A stretch of 64,000 bases of DNA from Comamonas sp. BIGb0152. GTDB taxonomy: Bacteria > Pseudomonadota > Gammaproteobacteria > Burkholderiales > Burkholderiaceae_C. Positions within the stretch are counted from its first letter, which is position 1, and the number at the start of each line of letters is the position of its first letter. Of the stretch, positions 26,558 to 35,423 are shown in pieces. The position numbers and the translations under genes were made by a program. Location of the stretch: the NCBI RefSeq assembly GCF_024809975.1, contig NZ_JANUDY010000002.1, forward strand, positions 62,001 through 126,000. Direction: 5' to 3'. The notes beneath the pieces are model-generated. The model searched no databases, was not told the DNA's origin, and saw only the letters and a program-made list of their open reading frames with translations.

Positions 26558-27217
26558 ATGCGTGAGCAAACGTTGGTCGCAAAAATCGGCGTCGAGTTAA
26601 ACGGCTATATCTGCATGATTCCGACAGGTCCCAATCAGTCGACCTTTCTTGCGGTGGTTGATGACCTTCGCAGCATGCTCTGTTGCCCCCTTGGGCAGCG
26701 AGTCGACAGCGCCTATCTTTATGGGAGTGTGGCGCGCAGCGAAGCGGTACTGGGGCGCTCGGATCTGGACGTAGTACTAGTGCTTTCTGGCAAACCCGTC
26801 TTGCAAGACGACATAGACATTGATGCCGCACGGAAGGCGCTGGAGACCCGCCATTCTGAGGTCTTGAAGGTCGACTTCGACGCCGTAAACGGAGACTTCT
26901 ACGAAGTGCTGGGCGGGTACGCGCGGCGCATCAGTACGGAGTCCGACTCGGCCGTTATCGCCCGCCTAGCAAGAGAGGCCTCCAGAAAGCGGATTCGTGC
27001 GACCAACGTGCTTCGGCCCGACGTATCCAGCTCTTGGCCGCAATCACTGGAAGACCACCCTGCCTTGTTTATAGACGCATATCCGCAGATGGAACAGGAG
27101 ACAGCGTTTTTCCGTTTGTTCGCTGCGTCATCACAGAGCGGACGGCCGCAGGTAGTTGCCGCTGACTTCGTTGAGCGCCTGCGGGCCTTCTCGGAATGGA
27201 TGCGGCAAGAGCTTTGA
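26558..27217 (+). CDS. Nucleotidyltransferase-domain protein (aminoglycoside-adenylyltransferase-like fold)
   Basis: A 219-residue protein; ATG 26558 has an AGGAGA site at about 26544. A longer frame from 26423 would translate the repeat element, so I reject it. The Pol-beta-type nucleotidyltransferase motif is seen in LYGSVARSEAVLGRSDLDVV, with Gly56-Ser57 and Asp69 and Asp71 as metal ligands, and a third acidic strand in LKVDFDAV. Such domains occur in antibiotic adenylyltransferases, in MNT-type antitoxins and in proteins of unknown role. No HEPN partner is adjacent. It is surrounded by mobile debris, suggesting acquisition. Confidence 0.75.
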   Translation: MREQTLVAKIGVELNGYICMIPTGPNQSTFLAVVDDLRSMLCCPLGQRVDSAYLYGSVARSEAVLGRSDLDVVLVLSGKPVLQDDIDIDAARKALETRHSEVLKVDFDAVNGDFYEVLGGYARRISTESDSAVIARLAREASRKRIRATNVLRPDVSSSWPQSLEDHPALFIDAYPQMEQETAFFRLFAASSQSGRPQVVAADFVERLRAFSEWMRQEL

Positions 27218-27799
27218 CGAGGCGTCATCGCCAACCGTCGGCTTTCCGCACAGCTGGACTTGCGCTTGGCGTCGGTAGCGCCTATTCACGCACGGCGATA
27301 GCGGACATCTAGCAGAGTCACTTGGACTGCCTGATGGTCAGCATCAACTGCTGCCCTGAAAGCCGTTACAGGGTCGACTCGAACATCGGTGCGCGGATGA
27401 CGGCTATGCGGTTGTGATCGAACTCGCGCGATGAGACCATGGGTGGCAGCAACCGCTGTGCAGCAGACATTGCTATCAAAGGTGTGAATCACAGCAGCGG
27501 GTCGATAGCACCATTTCAGATTTCTTGAAGGCGGTCCTTCGGTCAGGATCCAGTTCAGAAGCCTGCTTTCGGTTGTAGAGCAGACGTGCAAAGCAGATTC
27601 ACTGCGAAGACAGCTTTTGGTGGCTTGAGTCATTGAGTCTGTTAGGTTGACCGACTGCAATCAGCCTTGAACGGACATCGTTTTCTTGGAAGTCAGCTGC
27701 GCAGCGATTGCCGTCATTCATACAGCCAAGTCCTCCGACCACCTCATGACACTCCTAGTCCGCTCGAGCCTGCGACTAGGATCTCTGCGGGGCGCGCGC
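27218..27799. other. Intergenic region, no gene seen
   Basis: About 580 bases with short frames on both strands but none with recognisable content or a ribosome site. It has the look of decayed sequence next to mobile remnants. Confidence 0.45.
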
Positions 27800-28255
27800 T
27801 CAAACCTTGGCGAGGAAGGCCGCCGCATCACCGGCTTCACACTTCCAGTCTGCGAAGACCCCAACCAGATTGCATTCCACGCAGTGGCAAGCGATGTAGT
27901 ACCAGCGCACATCATGTGTGCCCTTGTACACGGAGACGCCGGACACCAGCTCGAACACCTCGTTCTCGCACACGCACACGTGCCCGTCGGGGTTGGCCTG
28001 TTCAATGTAGTCCGCGCTGTCGCCCATCAGGTGTTCCTGCCCGCAGTCGGTGCAGGTGCGGATTGCCACGCCGGCTTCTTCATCGGACTGCAGCGCAAAA
28101 GTCCGGCACTCGCAATCGCATTTGGACGAGGCAAACCGGACGGCCTCATGGCCATTCGCAACGCTGTAGCTGCGCAGCTCGGCTTGGGTGTCGCCAGACG
28201 TCGTCCCGTACATGAACTCGCCCTTTTTCGTCAGTGCCATTTGATGTTGTTCCAT
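27800..28255 (-). CDS. Cysteine-rich hypothetical protein, putative zinc ribbon
   Basis: A 151-residue protein; ATG 28240 (MALTKKGEFMYG) is an equally good start. About ten Cys residues occur in pairs: KCDCECRTF, RTCTDCGQEH, VCVCENEVF and ACHCVECNLVG, the spacing expected of one or two zinc-binding ribbons. There are also GDSADYIEQANPDGH and YKGTHDVRWYY segments. I do not recognise the family. It is a single gene between decayed regions. Confidence 0.6.
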   Translation of the reverse strand: MEQHQMALTKKGEFMYGTTSGDTQAELRSYSVANGHEAVRFASSKCDCECRTFALQSDEEAGVAIRTCTDCGQEHLMGDSADYIEQANPDGHVCVCENEVFELVSGVSVYKGTHDVRWYYIACHCVECNLVGVFADWKCEAGDAAAFLAKV

Positions 28256-28776
28256 TCTTCAAGGTGGGCTTCCCGGCAGACCTGACGCCAGGCTGCCCCA
28301 ATCCTCTGGATTTTGCCTGAATGCACGGTGACTCGTCGTCAACAGGGCGGGGTCGGGGTGGTCGCCGACAAGGGCTGCGGAAATCCTTGAATGCCGATTC
28401 TTGGAGATGGCAGCCACAGACCGTCAAGTTCAGCGGTTGATGGCCGCCGACATTCGATGTTGAAGCGCTTATGTCAGCGCTTAACCTGAAGCCATCGCTC
28501 ACAAGTCCGTAGCGGATAACAGCTGCCGGCCGTAAGCCTCAGGTCGAGTGCAGATCGCGCACTTTCGGCCAGCTGCCTGGCAGCTGGCCCCAAGGCTTGG
28601 CTGCGCAGCTGTCCGGGGATGGACTGCGCATGCGCAGCTCGGGTAGATCAAGCCGCAGCGAAACCACCCACTTCACGCTGAGCATATGGGACAGCAGGCC
28701 CAACGGTGATGGATAGCCGCCCAGATGGCGCGGAGCCAGTCACGCAGACTGGCTCCGCGCACCTCCACGCCAAGAA
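28256..28776. other. Intergenic region, no gene seen
   Basis: About 520 bases. No frame has recognisable content. It includes an inverted pair TTGAAGCGCTTATGTCAGCGCTTAA near 28453-28477. A short GCGGCTGGCT-type run near 28735-28760 could be part of a terminator for the Bug gene (GGAGCCAGTCACGCAGACTGGCTCC forms a 10-bp stem). Confidence 0.4.
28735..28760 (-). terminator. Stem-loop after the Bug receptor gene
   Basis: GGAGCCAGTC and GACTGGCTCC pair over 10 bp around the loop ACGCA, 17 bases beyond the stop of the minus-strand Bug gene. There is no strong T-run after it on the minus strand, so it is a candidate rather than a clear intrinsic terminator. Confidence 0.5.
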
Positions 28777-29781
28777 TCAATCAATCTTCAGCCCAATAGC
28801 GCTGATGACCGAGCCATAACGGTCCAGCTCGGCCTTGGTGAACTTGCCCAGGTCGTCGGGCGTGCTGGCTTTGCTGCGCACGCCGAGCTTGGTCAGGCGT
28901 TCTTTGGCATCGGCCTCGTTCAGGGCTTCTTGCAGCACCCGGTTCAGTTTGGCGACCACCTCAGGGCTGGTTTTGGCGGGGGCGTACAGGGCGTACCAGG
29001 CGTTCACCACAAAGTTGGGGTAGCCGCTTTCGGCAAAGGTGGGCACATTGGGCAGCTCGGGCAGGCGTTCGGTGCTGGCCACGGCCAGGGGGCGTACCTT
29101 GCCCGATGTGATCAGTGGCGTGGCACTGGTGAGGGTGTCGAAGATCATGTCGATGCGGCCACCCATCAGGTCCATGGTGTGCGCATTGCCGCCCTTGTAG
29201 GGGACATGGGTCATGTCCACGTTGGCTGCGCGCTTGAAGAGCTCCGCACTCAGGTGCAGTGGCGAGCCGTTGCCTGCGGAGCCATAGGTGAGCGTTGCGG
29301 GTTTCTTTTTGGCCTGCTCAACGATCTGCTTGACGTCCTTGAAAGGGGAGTCGGTGGCCACTTCGAGCACGATGGGGGCCTCGCCGATCATGCCGACGGG
29401 CGCAAAGTCCTTGATCGCGTCATAGCCGGGCTGGCGGTACAGGTGCGGGCTGATCGCATGGCTGGAGAGCGAGCCCAGCACCAAGGTGTAGCCGTCGGCC
29501 GGGGCCTTGGCCGCGAGCGCGGTGCCGATGGTGGTGCCTGCGCCGGCGCGGTTGTCAACGATGACGGACTGCTTGAGGATCTCCCCCATCTTCTGCCCCA
29601 CGATGCGGCCCACGGCATCGTTGGCGCCGCCTGCCGGGTAGGGCACGATCAAGGTGATGGGTTTGCTGGGGAATGCAGCATCTGCCGCCTGGCCCGCCAG
29701 CGGGGCGAGGCCCAGCAGCAGGCTGCTGGCAAGGAGTAGGCGGCGCCGTGCGAGGGCAGGGGATGGTCGGGAAGCGAACAT
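28777..29781 (-). CDS. Bug-family (TctC) periplasmic solute receptor
   Basis: A 334-residue exported protein from ATG 29781 (GGAGA site just upstream); the longer frame is not needed. Signal peptide: basic RRRLLLAS then hydrophobic residues to AGQA. Bug-family blocks are FPSKPITLIVPYPAGGANDA, LVLGSLSSHAISPHLY, YGSAGNGSPLHLSAELF and THVPYKGGNAHTMDLMGGRI. Bug receptors bind carboxylates and usually pair with TctAB, not seen here. It is divergent from the sugar-acid catabolic genes, so a sugar acid or related carboxylate is the likely ligand. Confidence 0.9.
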   Translation of the reverse strand: MFASRPSPALARRRLLLASSLLLGLAPLAGQAADAAFPSKPITLIVPYPAGGANDAVGRIVGQKMGEILKQSVIVDNRAGAGTTIGTALAAKAPADGYTLVLGSLSSHAISPHLYRQPGYDAIKDFAPVGMIGEAPIVLEVATDSPFKDVKQIVEQAKKKPATLTYGSAGNGSPLHLSAELFKRAANVDMTHVPYKGGNAHTMDLMGGRIDMIFDTLTSATPLITSGKVRPLAVASTERLPELPNVPTFAESGYPNFVVNAWYALYAPAKTSPEVVAKLNRVLQEALNEADAKERLTKLGVRSKASTPDDLGKFTKAELDRYGSVISAIGLKID

Positions 29782-30174
29782 GTATGTCTCCTGAATGGCT
29801 GTTTGTTGGTATGGATGCATAGGCGCTCGACGCAGCAGGGCGCAAGCGCTGTGGGTCGTTATTTGATCAAAACAATCAAAATTGATAATTTTTTGAACGA
29901 CTCGATCAGAACTCTTTTTATAAAAGTCTCCAATCAGGACTTTCCCCAGGATGGTGCAGGCAGCCTGCTGCAGATTTGTGGCCGGGGAATCGATGAAGAC
30001 ATGCGCTTGCTGCACGAGTTTGGACAGGGTTTATCGTTATAAACGATCAATTCGATCATTATTTCTAGCATATAAACAGGGTTAACCCTTGTTTTTTATA
30101 AATTGGAATGAATTATGATTGAATCAATCAATTTATAGGCGCAGCTCTGTGACTGAGTCGCCCGAAAGCCCTGC
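29782..30174. promoter_or_regulatory. Divergent control region with palindromes
   Basis: About 390 bases between the Bug receptor and DUF1537 kinase genes, AT-rich relative to flanks. It contains the perfect palindrome AGGGTTAACCCT (30078-30089) and the 7-1-7 palindrome TGATTGAATCAATCA (30116-30130), plus several GATCAA/GATAAT repeats. These are candidate operators for the DeoR-family regulator encoded at the far end of the cluster. Confidence 0.5.
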
Positions 30175-31506
30175 ATGCGTCCCCGTTCTCTCCCGCCTTA
30201 CCTTGTCATCGCTGACGACCTCTCCGGCGCAGCCGACTGTGCTGCGGGCTTTGCGAGCGCCGGTCTTTCCACCAGCGTGGTGCTGGACGCGCAGGCCAGT
30301 GGCAGTGCCCGGCGCGATGTGGATGTGCTCACCGTCGACACCAACAGCCGGCGCGATACGGCAGAGGTGGCCGCTGCCAAGCTGCAGGCGCTGCTGGCAG
30401 CGCCGACGTCCCATGGTCGCCGGGTGCTCAAGAAAATCGATTCCACCTTGCGGGGCGGCTGGGCGCAGGAAGTCGCGGTGCTACAAGCTGCGCTGAATGC
30501 GATTGCGCTGGTAGCGCCTGCGTTTCCGCAGATGGGCCGCACCATGCAGGGTGGCGTTGTGCATGTGCATGGTGTGCGCCTGGCCGATACCGATACCTGG
30601 CGGCTGGAGCATGCGGGCCAAGATGACCGAGCGGAGCAGCAATTGCAGGCAGTCGGACTCCGTTGTGAAAACCTGCCGGCCAGCGTGCTCGATGCGGGCG
30701 CAGAGGCTGTCGCACTCACCATTGCCCAAGCGCAAGATCGCGGCGTGCAGGCGCTGGTCTTTGATGTGCTCCATGACGGCCATCTGCAGACGCTGGCCCA
30801 GGCCAGCTTGCAAATTGACCAGGCATTTTGCGTCTGCTCTGCGGGGCTGTCCCATGCGCTGGCGCAGCGGGTGCGGCAGTCGCCAGCACCAGTTGCAGCT
30901 TTTGACTTGCCCCAGGCTGCAGGGCGCTTGCCCAGCGTAGTCACCGTTGTCGGCAGCATGTCCGCCATCGCGCATCAGCAGCTCGCGTATTTGGCAGAGC
31001 AGCCACGGACCCGGCTGCATGGGATTGCGCCCGCTTGGTTGCGCAGCGATGAACAGACGCCTGAGCGCCAGGCCCTGCAGCAAACGGTGTGCCGCGAGGT
31101 GGCGCAGGGCCTGGATGTCGTTATCAGCCTGGGCGTGGACGCGCATCCAGACCCGGCCGAGGGGCCCATGCTGGCGCGGCAGCTGGCGCGCTTTCTGCGC
31201 GAGCCCCTGGCAGCCGCCGCAGGGCTGGTCATCACCGGTGGTGAGACGGCCCGGGCCGTGCTCGAAGAGCTCCAACTGCGCAGCCTGCGTGTGCATTCAG
31301 AAAGCGAGCCCGGCGTGGTGCTGTGCATTAGCGACGCTCATGAAGCCTGCCACCCCGCCCAGCGGCAGTGGATTGCCACCAAGGCCGGCGCCTTTGGCCA
31401 TGCCGCATCGCTGCACCGCGCAAGCGCCGCAATCCATTCATTGCTGGCAGCCGCAGACAGCGGCCTCAGCACCGACCTACTCCCTACAGAAAGCAAGCAA
31501 AGATGA
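30175..31506 (+). CDS. Four-carbon acid sugar kinase family protein (DUF1537)
   Basis: A 443-residue kinase. The N-terminal domain starts VIADDLSGAADCAAGFASAG, the family hallmark, with KKIDSTLRGGWAQE further on; the C-terminal nucleotide domain has LVITGGETARAVLEEL. Family knowledge: these enzymes phosphorylate D-threonate, L-threonate, D-erythronate or related acids at O4. Its start follows the palindromic control region, and it overlaps the PdxA2-like gene by 4 bp, the usual partner that oxidises the phosphorylated acid. The exact substrate is not fixed by sequence. Confidence 0.85.
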   Translation: MRPRSLPPYLVIADDLSGAADCAAGFASAGLSTSVVLDAQASGSARRDVDVLTVDTNSRRDTAEVAAAKLQALLAAPTSHGRRVLKKIDSTLRGGWAQEVAVLQAALNAIALVAPAFPQMGRTMQGGVVHVHGVRLADTDTWRLEHAGQDDRAEQQLQAVGLRCENLPASVLDAGAEAVALTIAQAQDRGVQALVFDVLHDGHLQTLAQASLQIDQAFCVCSAGLSHALAQRVRQSPAPVAAFDLPQAAGRLPSVVTVVGSMSAIAHQQLAYLAEQPRTRLHGIAPAWLRSDEQTPERQALQQTVCREVAQGLDVVISLGVDAHPDPAEGPMLARQLARFLREPLAAAAGLVITGGETARAVLEELQLRSLRVHSESEPGVVLCISDAHEACHPAQRQWIATKAGAFGHAASLHRASAAIHSLLAAADSGLSTDLLPTESKQR

Positions 31507-32501
31507 GCAACACTCTGCCCGTCATCGGAATCACCATGGGAGACGCAGCAGGCGTGGGCCCGGAAATCATTGTCAAGAGCTTTGCCAACGACAGCCTGTA
31601 CCAGATGGCGCAAGCCATGGTGGTGGGAGATGCAAGGCGGCTGGAACAAGCCAATGCGCTGCTGGGCACCGGTGTGCGCGTGCGGGCGATTGCCGATATC
31701 GCGGAAGCCAAGTTTGAGCGCGGTGTGATTGACTGCATTGATCTGCAGCTGATTCCGGAGGATTTGCCGTTTGGCAAGCTCTCGCCGGTTGCCGGAGACG
31801 CCGCATTCCGCTTTATCGAGCGCGCGGTGGAGCTGGCCAAGGCCAGGCAGATCGATGCCATCTGCACCGCGCCGCTGAACAAGGAAGCGCTGCATGCAGG
31901 CGGCCACAAGTTCCCGGGCCACACAGAGATGCTGGCACACCTCACGGGGGTGGAGGAGGTGTCGATGATGCTGGTGGCGCCCAACCTGCGGGTGATCCAT
32001 GTGACCACGCACATCGGCTTGCTCGACGCCATCCGCAAGATCGAGCCCGGCCTGGTCGAGCGCACCATCCAGCGCGGCTACGACACTTTGCGCAAGGCGA
32101 ATATCGCCAACCCGCGCATAGCGGTATGCGGCATCAACCCGCATGCCGGCGAGAACGGCCTGTTCGGCTATGGCGAGGAAGAGGAGAAGATCATCCCCGC
32201 TGTCCTCAAACTGCGCGACAAGGGCATGGACATTGAAGGCCCGCTGCCGGCGGACACGCTGTTCTTCCGTGCCGGGCGCGGTGATTTTGACCTGGTGGTT
32301 GCCATGTACCACGACCAGGGCCATGGCCCCGTCAAGGTGCTGGGCCTGGAGGCGGGCGTGAACATTACCGTGGGCCTGGATGTGATCCGTACCTCGGTCG
32401 ACCACGGCACCGCGTTTGACATTGCGGGCAAGGGCATCGCCGATGAGCGCAGCCTGCTGGAAGCGCTGCGCCAGGGCGCAGAGCTGGCTACCCGCCGCTA
32501 A
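31503..32501 (+). CDS. PdxA2-like 4-phospho-sugar-acid dehydrogenase
   Basis: A 332-residue protein of the 4-hydroxythreonine-4-phosphate dehydrogenase family. ATG 31503 overlaps the kinase stop. Seen: GITMGDAAGVGPEIIVKSF at the N-terminus, GGHKFPGHTEMLAHLTG, a His-containing VIHVTTHIGLLDAI metal-site block and MYHDQGHGPVKVLGLE. In PdxA2 the product is a 3-keto acid that decarboxylates to dihydroxyacetone phosphate. Linkage to a DUF1537 kinase indicates the catabolic paralogue rather than pyridoxal-phosphate synthesis. Confidence 0.88.
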   Translation: MSNTLPVIGITMGDAAGVGPEIIVKSFANDSLYQMAQAMVVGDARRLEQANALLGTGVRVRAIADIAEAKFERGVIDCIDLQLIPEDLPFGKLSPVAGDAAFRFIERAVELAKARQIDAICTAPLNKEALHAGGHKFPGHTEMLAHLTGVEEVSMMLVAPNLRVIHVTTHIGLLDAIRKIEPGLVERTIQRGYDTLRKANIANPRIAVCGINPHAGENGLFGYGEEEEKIIPAVLKLRDKGMDIEGPLPADTLFFRAGRGDFDLVVAMYHDQGHGPVKVLGLEAGVNITVGLDVIRTSVDHGTAFDIAGKGIADERSLLEALRQGAELATRR

Positions 32502-32523
32502 AAAAGCCAAGGAGACAAAAAAC

Positions 32524-33660
32524 ATGCACATCCATAGCACCGTTCTGAGCGGCCATAGAGTCCTGGACGACATCGCGTATCTGGTCAGCGGCAAGCACAA
32601 GCTGCTGTTTGTCAGCGACAAGAACATCATCGGCATCGCCGGCGTGCAGGCGCTGCTGCACCAGCTGCGGCGCGCGGCCACCGAGGTGCTGGTGATCGAC
32701 GATGTGCCGCCGGAGCCATCGGATGCCGATGTGGAGGGCATCCTGCAAGCGCGCGATCTTCGTGGCGTGGACTTTGTCGTCGGGGTGGGCGGCGGCAGCG
32801 TGCTGGATGTGGCCAAGCTGCTCTCGGCGCTGGCGCATCCGCAATCGCCCACGCTTGCAGCGCTGCTGGGCGGCAGCAAGGTCACGCACCGGGTCAAGGC
32901 GCTGATGGTGCCGACAACGGCAGGCACCGGCTCGGAGGCCACGCCCAATGCCATCTTGGCCATCCCCGCGCGGGAAACCAAGCAAGGCATCATCTCGCCC
33001 GTACTGCTGCCCGACTATGTGGCGCTGGTGCCTGAGCTGACGGTGACCATGCCGCAGAAGATTGCGGCCTCCACCGGTGTGGATGCGCTTTGCCACCTGA
33101 TCGAGTGCTTTACCGCCAGCATTGCCAACCCGGTCGCCGACAACTACGCGGTCATCGGCATGAAAAAGCTGTTCGAGAGCCTTGAGCAGTCGGTGGCCGA
33201 GCCGGACAACCTCGAAGCCAAGCTCAACATGCTTTGGGCCTCGTACTACGGCGGCGCCTGCATAGCGCATGCGGGCACGCACCTGGTGCATGCCATGTCC
33301 TACCCGCTGGGCGGCAAGTACCACATTCCGCATGGCGTCGCCAATGCCATCTTGCTCGCGCCATGCTTTGAATGGCTGCGCCCGCTGTGCGTCGCCAAGC
33401 TGGCGCGCGCTTATGAGCTGGTGCCCGGTGCCGATCTGGCGCTGGACGACGAAGCCAAATCCCATGCGCTGGTCGCCTACTTTGCGGAGCTGGTCCAACG
33501 CCTGCGTCTGCCGGCCAGCCTGCAAGAACTGGGCATTGGCCGCGACCACCTGCCTGAGCTGGTGAAGGCCGCGCTTGATGTGCAGCGCCTCATCAAGAAC
33601 GTGCCGGGGCCCGTCACGGGCGCCGATATCGAAAAGGTCTACCTGAAGCTGTTTAACTGA
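32524..33660 (+). CDS. Iron-containing alcohol dehydrogenase
   Basis: A 378-residue Fe-dependent ADH (family III). ATG 32524 has an AAGGAGA site. The NAD-binding loop is GVGGGSVLDVAKLLSAL, followed by VPTTAGTGSEATPNAIL. Metal ligands are expected in STGVDALCHLIECF and in the block with HLVHAMSYPLGGKYHIPHG. It lies 22 bp after the PdxA2-like gene and 9 bp before the DapA-family gene. A role in oxidising a hydroxy acid or reducing an aldehyde product of the lyase is inferred. Confidence 0.88.
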   Translation: MHIHSTVLSGHRVLDDIAYLVSGKHKLLFVSDKNIIGIAGVQALLHQLRRAATEVLVIDDVPPEPSDADVEGILQARDLRGVDFVVGVGGGSVLDVAKLLSALAHPQSPTLAALLGGSKVTHRVKALMVPTTAGTGSEATPNAILAIPARETKQGIISPVLLPDYVALVPELTVTMPQKIAASTGVDALCHLIECFTASIANPVADNYAVIGMKKLFESLEQSVAEPDNLEAKLNMLWASYYGGACIAHAGTHLVHAMSYPLGGKYHIPHGVANAILLAPCFEWLRPLCVAKLARAYELVPGADLALDDEAKSHALVAYFAELVQRLRLPASLQELGIGRDHLPELVKAALDVQRLIKNVPGPVTGADIEKVYLKLFN

Positions 33661-33669
33661 GACAACCCC

Positions 33670-34566
33670 ATGGCAAACAAGCAAAAACTCCAAGGCATCC
33701 TGACGGCCATCATCACCCCCATGGACGCGCAGGACCGGTTTGCAGAGGCGCCGTTCCGCGAGCAGATCGATCGCCAGGTGAACGCGGGCAACGGCATCTT
33801 TTGTGGCGGCACGAATGGCGAATTCTTTGCGCTGACCGAGGGCGAGAAGCGCCGCGTGGCCGAGGTAGCGATGGAGCAAGTCGCTGGGCGCGCCAGCGTG
33901 GTGGGCCATGTGGGCGAAGTGTCCACCGCCGAATGCATTCGCGCAGGCCGCGACATCGCCCGCCTGGGTGTGGATGCGGTGGCCGCCATCACGCCCTGGT
34001 TTGTGCCGCTGTCGCAAGATGAGCTGCACTGGCATTTCAGCGCCATTGCCGATGCGCTGGAGGTGCCCGTCTACCTCTACAACATTCCCGCGCGCACCGG
34101 CAACACCATCGCACCCGAGACCGCCAAGCGCCTGGCCGCGCACCCCAATATCGCCGGCATCAAGGACAGCGCGGGCAGCCATGAAAGCCTCAGCGGCTTT
34201 TTGAAAGTGGCGAAGGAGGTGCCGGATTTTGTGGTGTTCAATGGGCCGGACAGCTTGATCCACCAAGGCTTTGTCGAAGGCTGCGTCGGCGCAGTATCGG
34301 GCCTGGCCAATGCCGCGCCGCGTGAGATCAATGCCATCTGGACGCGCTTTGCAGCCGGCGACATCGAGGGTTCGCGCCAGCAGCAAGAGACCGTCACCAG
34401 CCTGCGCGAGACGCTCTACAAGGTCTGCTTTGCGCCGGCGGCCGTCAAGCGCGCGGTGCAGCTGCTGGGCTACAACGTGGGCAACAGCAAATACCCCGTG
34501 CGCATCAGCGCCGAGCAGGAGGCGCAGATGCGCGACATCCTGGCAGCCCACGGTATTTCGGGTTGA
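33670..34566 (+). CDS. DapA-family (dihydrodipicolinate synthase/NAL) aldolase or dehydratase
   Basis: A 298-residue TIM-barrel class I lyase. Seen: GILTAIITPMDAQDRF at the N-terminus, GGTNGEFFALTEGEK substrate loop, YLYNIPARTGNTI with the catalytic Tyr, and IAGIKDSAGS with the Schiff-base Lys. DapA family members cleave or dehydrate 2-keto acids. The biosynthetic DapA is unlikely because the gene is embedded in a sugar-acid cluster. It may act on a 2-keto-3-deoxy acid; this is inference. Confidence 0.87.
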   Translation: MANKQKLQGILTAIITPMDAQDRFAEAPFREQIDRQVNAGNGIFCGGTNGEFFALTEGEKRRVAEVAMEQVAGRASVVGHVGEVSTAECIRAGRDIARLGVDAVAAITPWFVPLSQDELHWHFSAIADALEVPVYLYNIPARTGNTIAPETAKRLAAHPNIAGIKDSAGSHESLSGFLKVAKEVPDFVVFNGPDSLIHQGFVEGCVGAVSGLANAAPREINAIWTRFAAGDIEGSRQQQETVTSLRETLYKVCFAPAAVKRAVQLLGYNVGNSKYPVRISAEQEAQMRDILAAHGISG

Positions 34567-34632
34567 GGGATCGCTGACTCGGTTAAGCTCCTACCCGTTA
34601 TCGCTATTGCGCTGTAGCCAGCCACGCATCCC

Positions 34633-35397
34633 ATGAAGGTCACCAACCGCAGAGCGTCTATTCTCCAGGCCGTGCATTCGGGCATGACCGATGTGGCTGC
34701 GCTGTGCGCGCGGTTTGACATCTCCGAAGCCACCGTGCGCCGTGACCTGCAGGCGCTGCAGCAAGATGGCCGCCTGCTGCGCGTGTACGGCGGCGCCGTG
34801 GCTGCACCCATCCGCCATGAGCCCGAGGAATCGCTGGAGCTGCGCAAGGTGCACGACGGCGAAGGCAAGGCGGCCATTGCCCGCCAGGCCTTGCGCTTTA
34901 TCGAGCCGGGCGACACCATCTTTATCGACGGCGGCACCACCACCGATGCGCTGGCCCGCCACCTGCCCAAGGACGATTCGCTGCGCATCATCACCAACAG
35001 CCTGCTGGCGCTCAACACGCTGAGCGCACGCGACCTGCGCGTGACCCTGCTCGGTGGCGACCTGCGCCCCGGCAGCATGAGCGTTTACGGCCCGCTGGCC
35101 GACATGGCGCTCGAACGCCTCACCTTTGACAAGGTGTTCTCCAGCGCCGACGGCATCGACGCGGAATTCGGGGTGTGCGAAGGCTCGATCGAGCAGGCCT
35201 GGTTCAAGGAAAAGCTGTTCCGCCGCACGCGCGAGGTCTACATGCTCGCCACCGCCGAGAAGCTGGGCCGCAAATCACAGATGAACTGGTCGCCCATCCA
35301 CCGCCCCTGGACCCTGATCACCGACGCAGCACCCGGTAGCCACGCAGTGCAGGCATTTGGCAACCATCCGTTTGTGACGGTGGTGCCGGTCACCTGA
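34633..35397 (+). CDS. DeoR/GlpR-family transcriptional regulator
   Basis: A 254-residue regulator with an N-terminal DeoR helix-turn-helix (MTDVAALCARFDISEATVRR, residues about 17-36, then DLQAL) and a C-terminal ISOCOT sugar-phosphate-sensing domain (GDTIFIDGGTTTDALARHLP, TNSLLALNTL, LLGGDLRPGSMSVYG). It is the last gene of the sugar-acid cluster, 66 bp after the DapA-family gene, and probably represses the cluster until a phosphorylated intermediate accumulates. Candidate operators lie in the 29.8-30.2 kb control region. Confidence 0.9.
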   Translation: MKVTNRRASILQAVHSGMTDVAALCARFDISEATVRRDLQALQQDGRLLRVYGGAVAAPIRHEPEESLELRKVHDGEGKAAIARQALRFIEPGDTIFIDGGTTTDALARHLPKDDSLRIITNSLLALNTLSARDLRVTLLGGDLRPGSMSVYGPLADMALERLTFDKVFSSADGIDAEFGVCEGSIEQAWFKEKLFRRTREVYMLATAEKLGRKSQMNWSPIHRPWTLITDAAPGSHAVQAFGNHPFVTVVPVT

Positions 35398-35423
35398 ACG
35401 CGTAGCTTTCTAAGAAGTGCCGT

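Noticed and set aside
16280-28530. Recurring AGCGGACATC-like motif near 16281, 27301 and 28515
   Set aside because: Short similarity with no defined ends and no shared flanks; probably chance or old decay.
32488-34551. Long minus-strand frame of 687 codons
   Set aside because: Antisense to the iron ADH and DapA-family genes, which have clear motifs; the frame is open because of high GC, with His/Gln/Ala-rich composition typical of a shadow.
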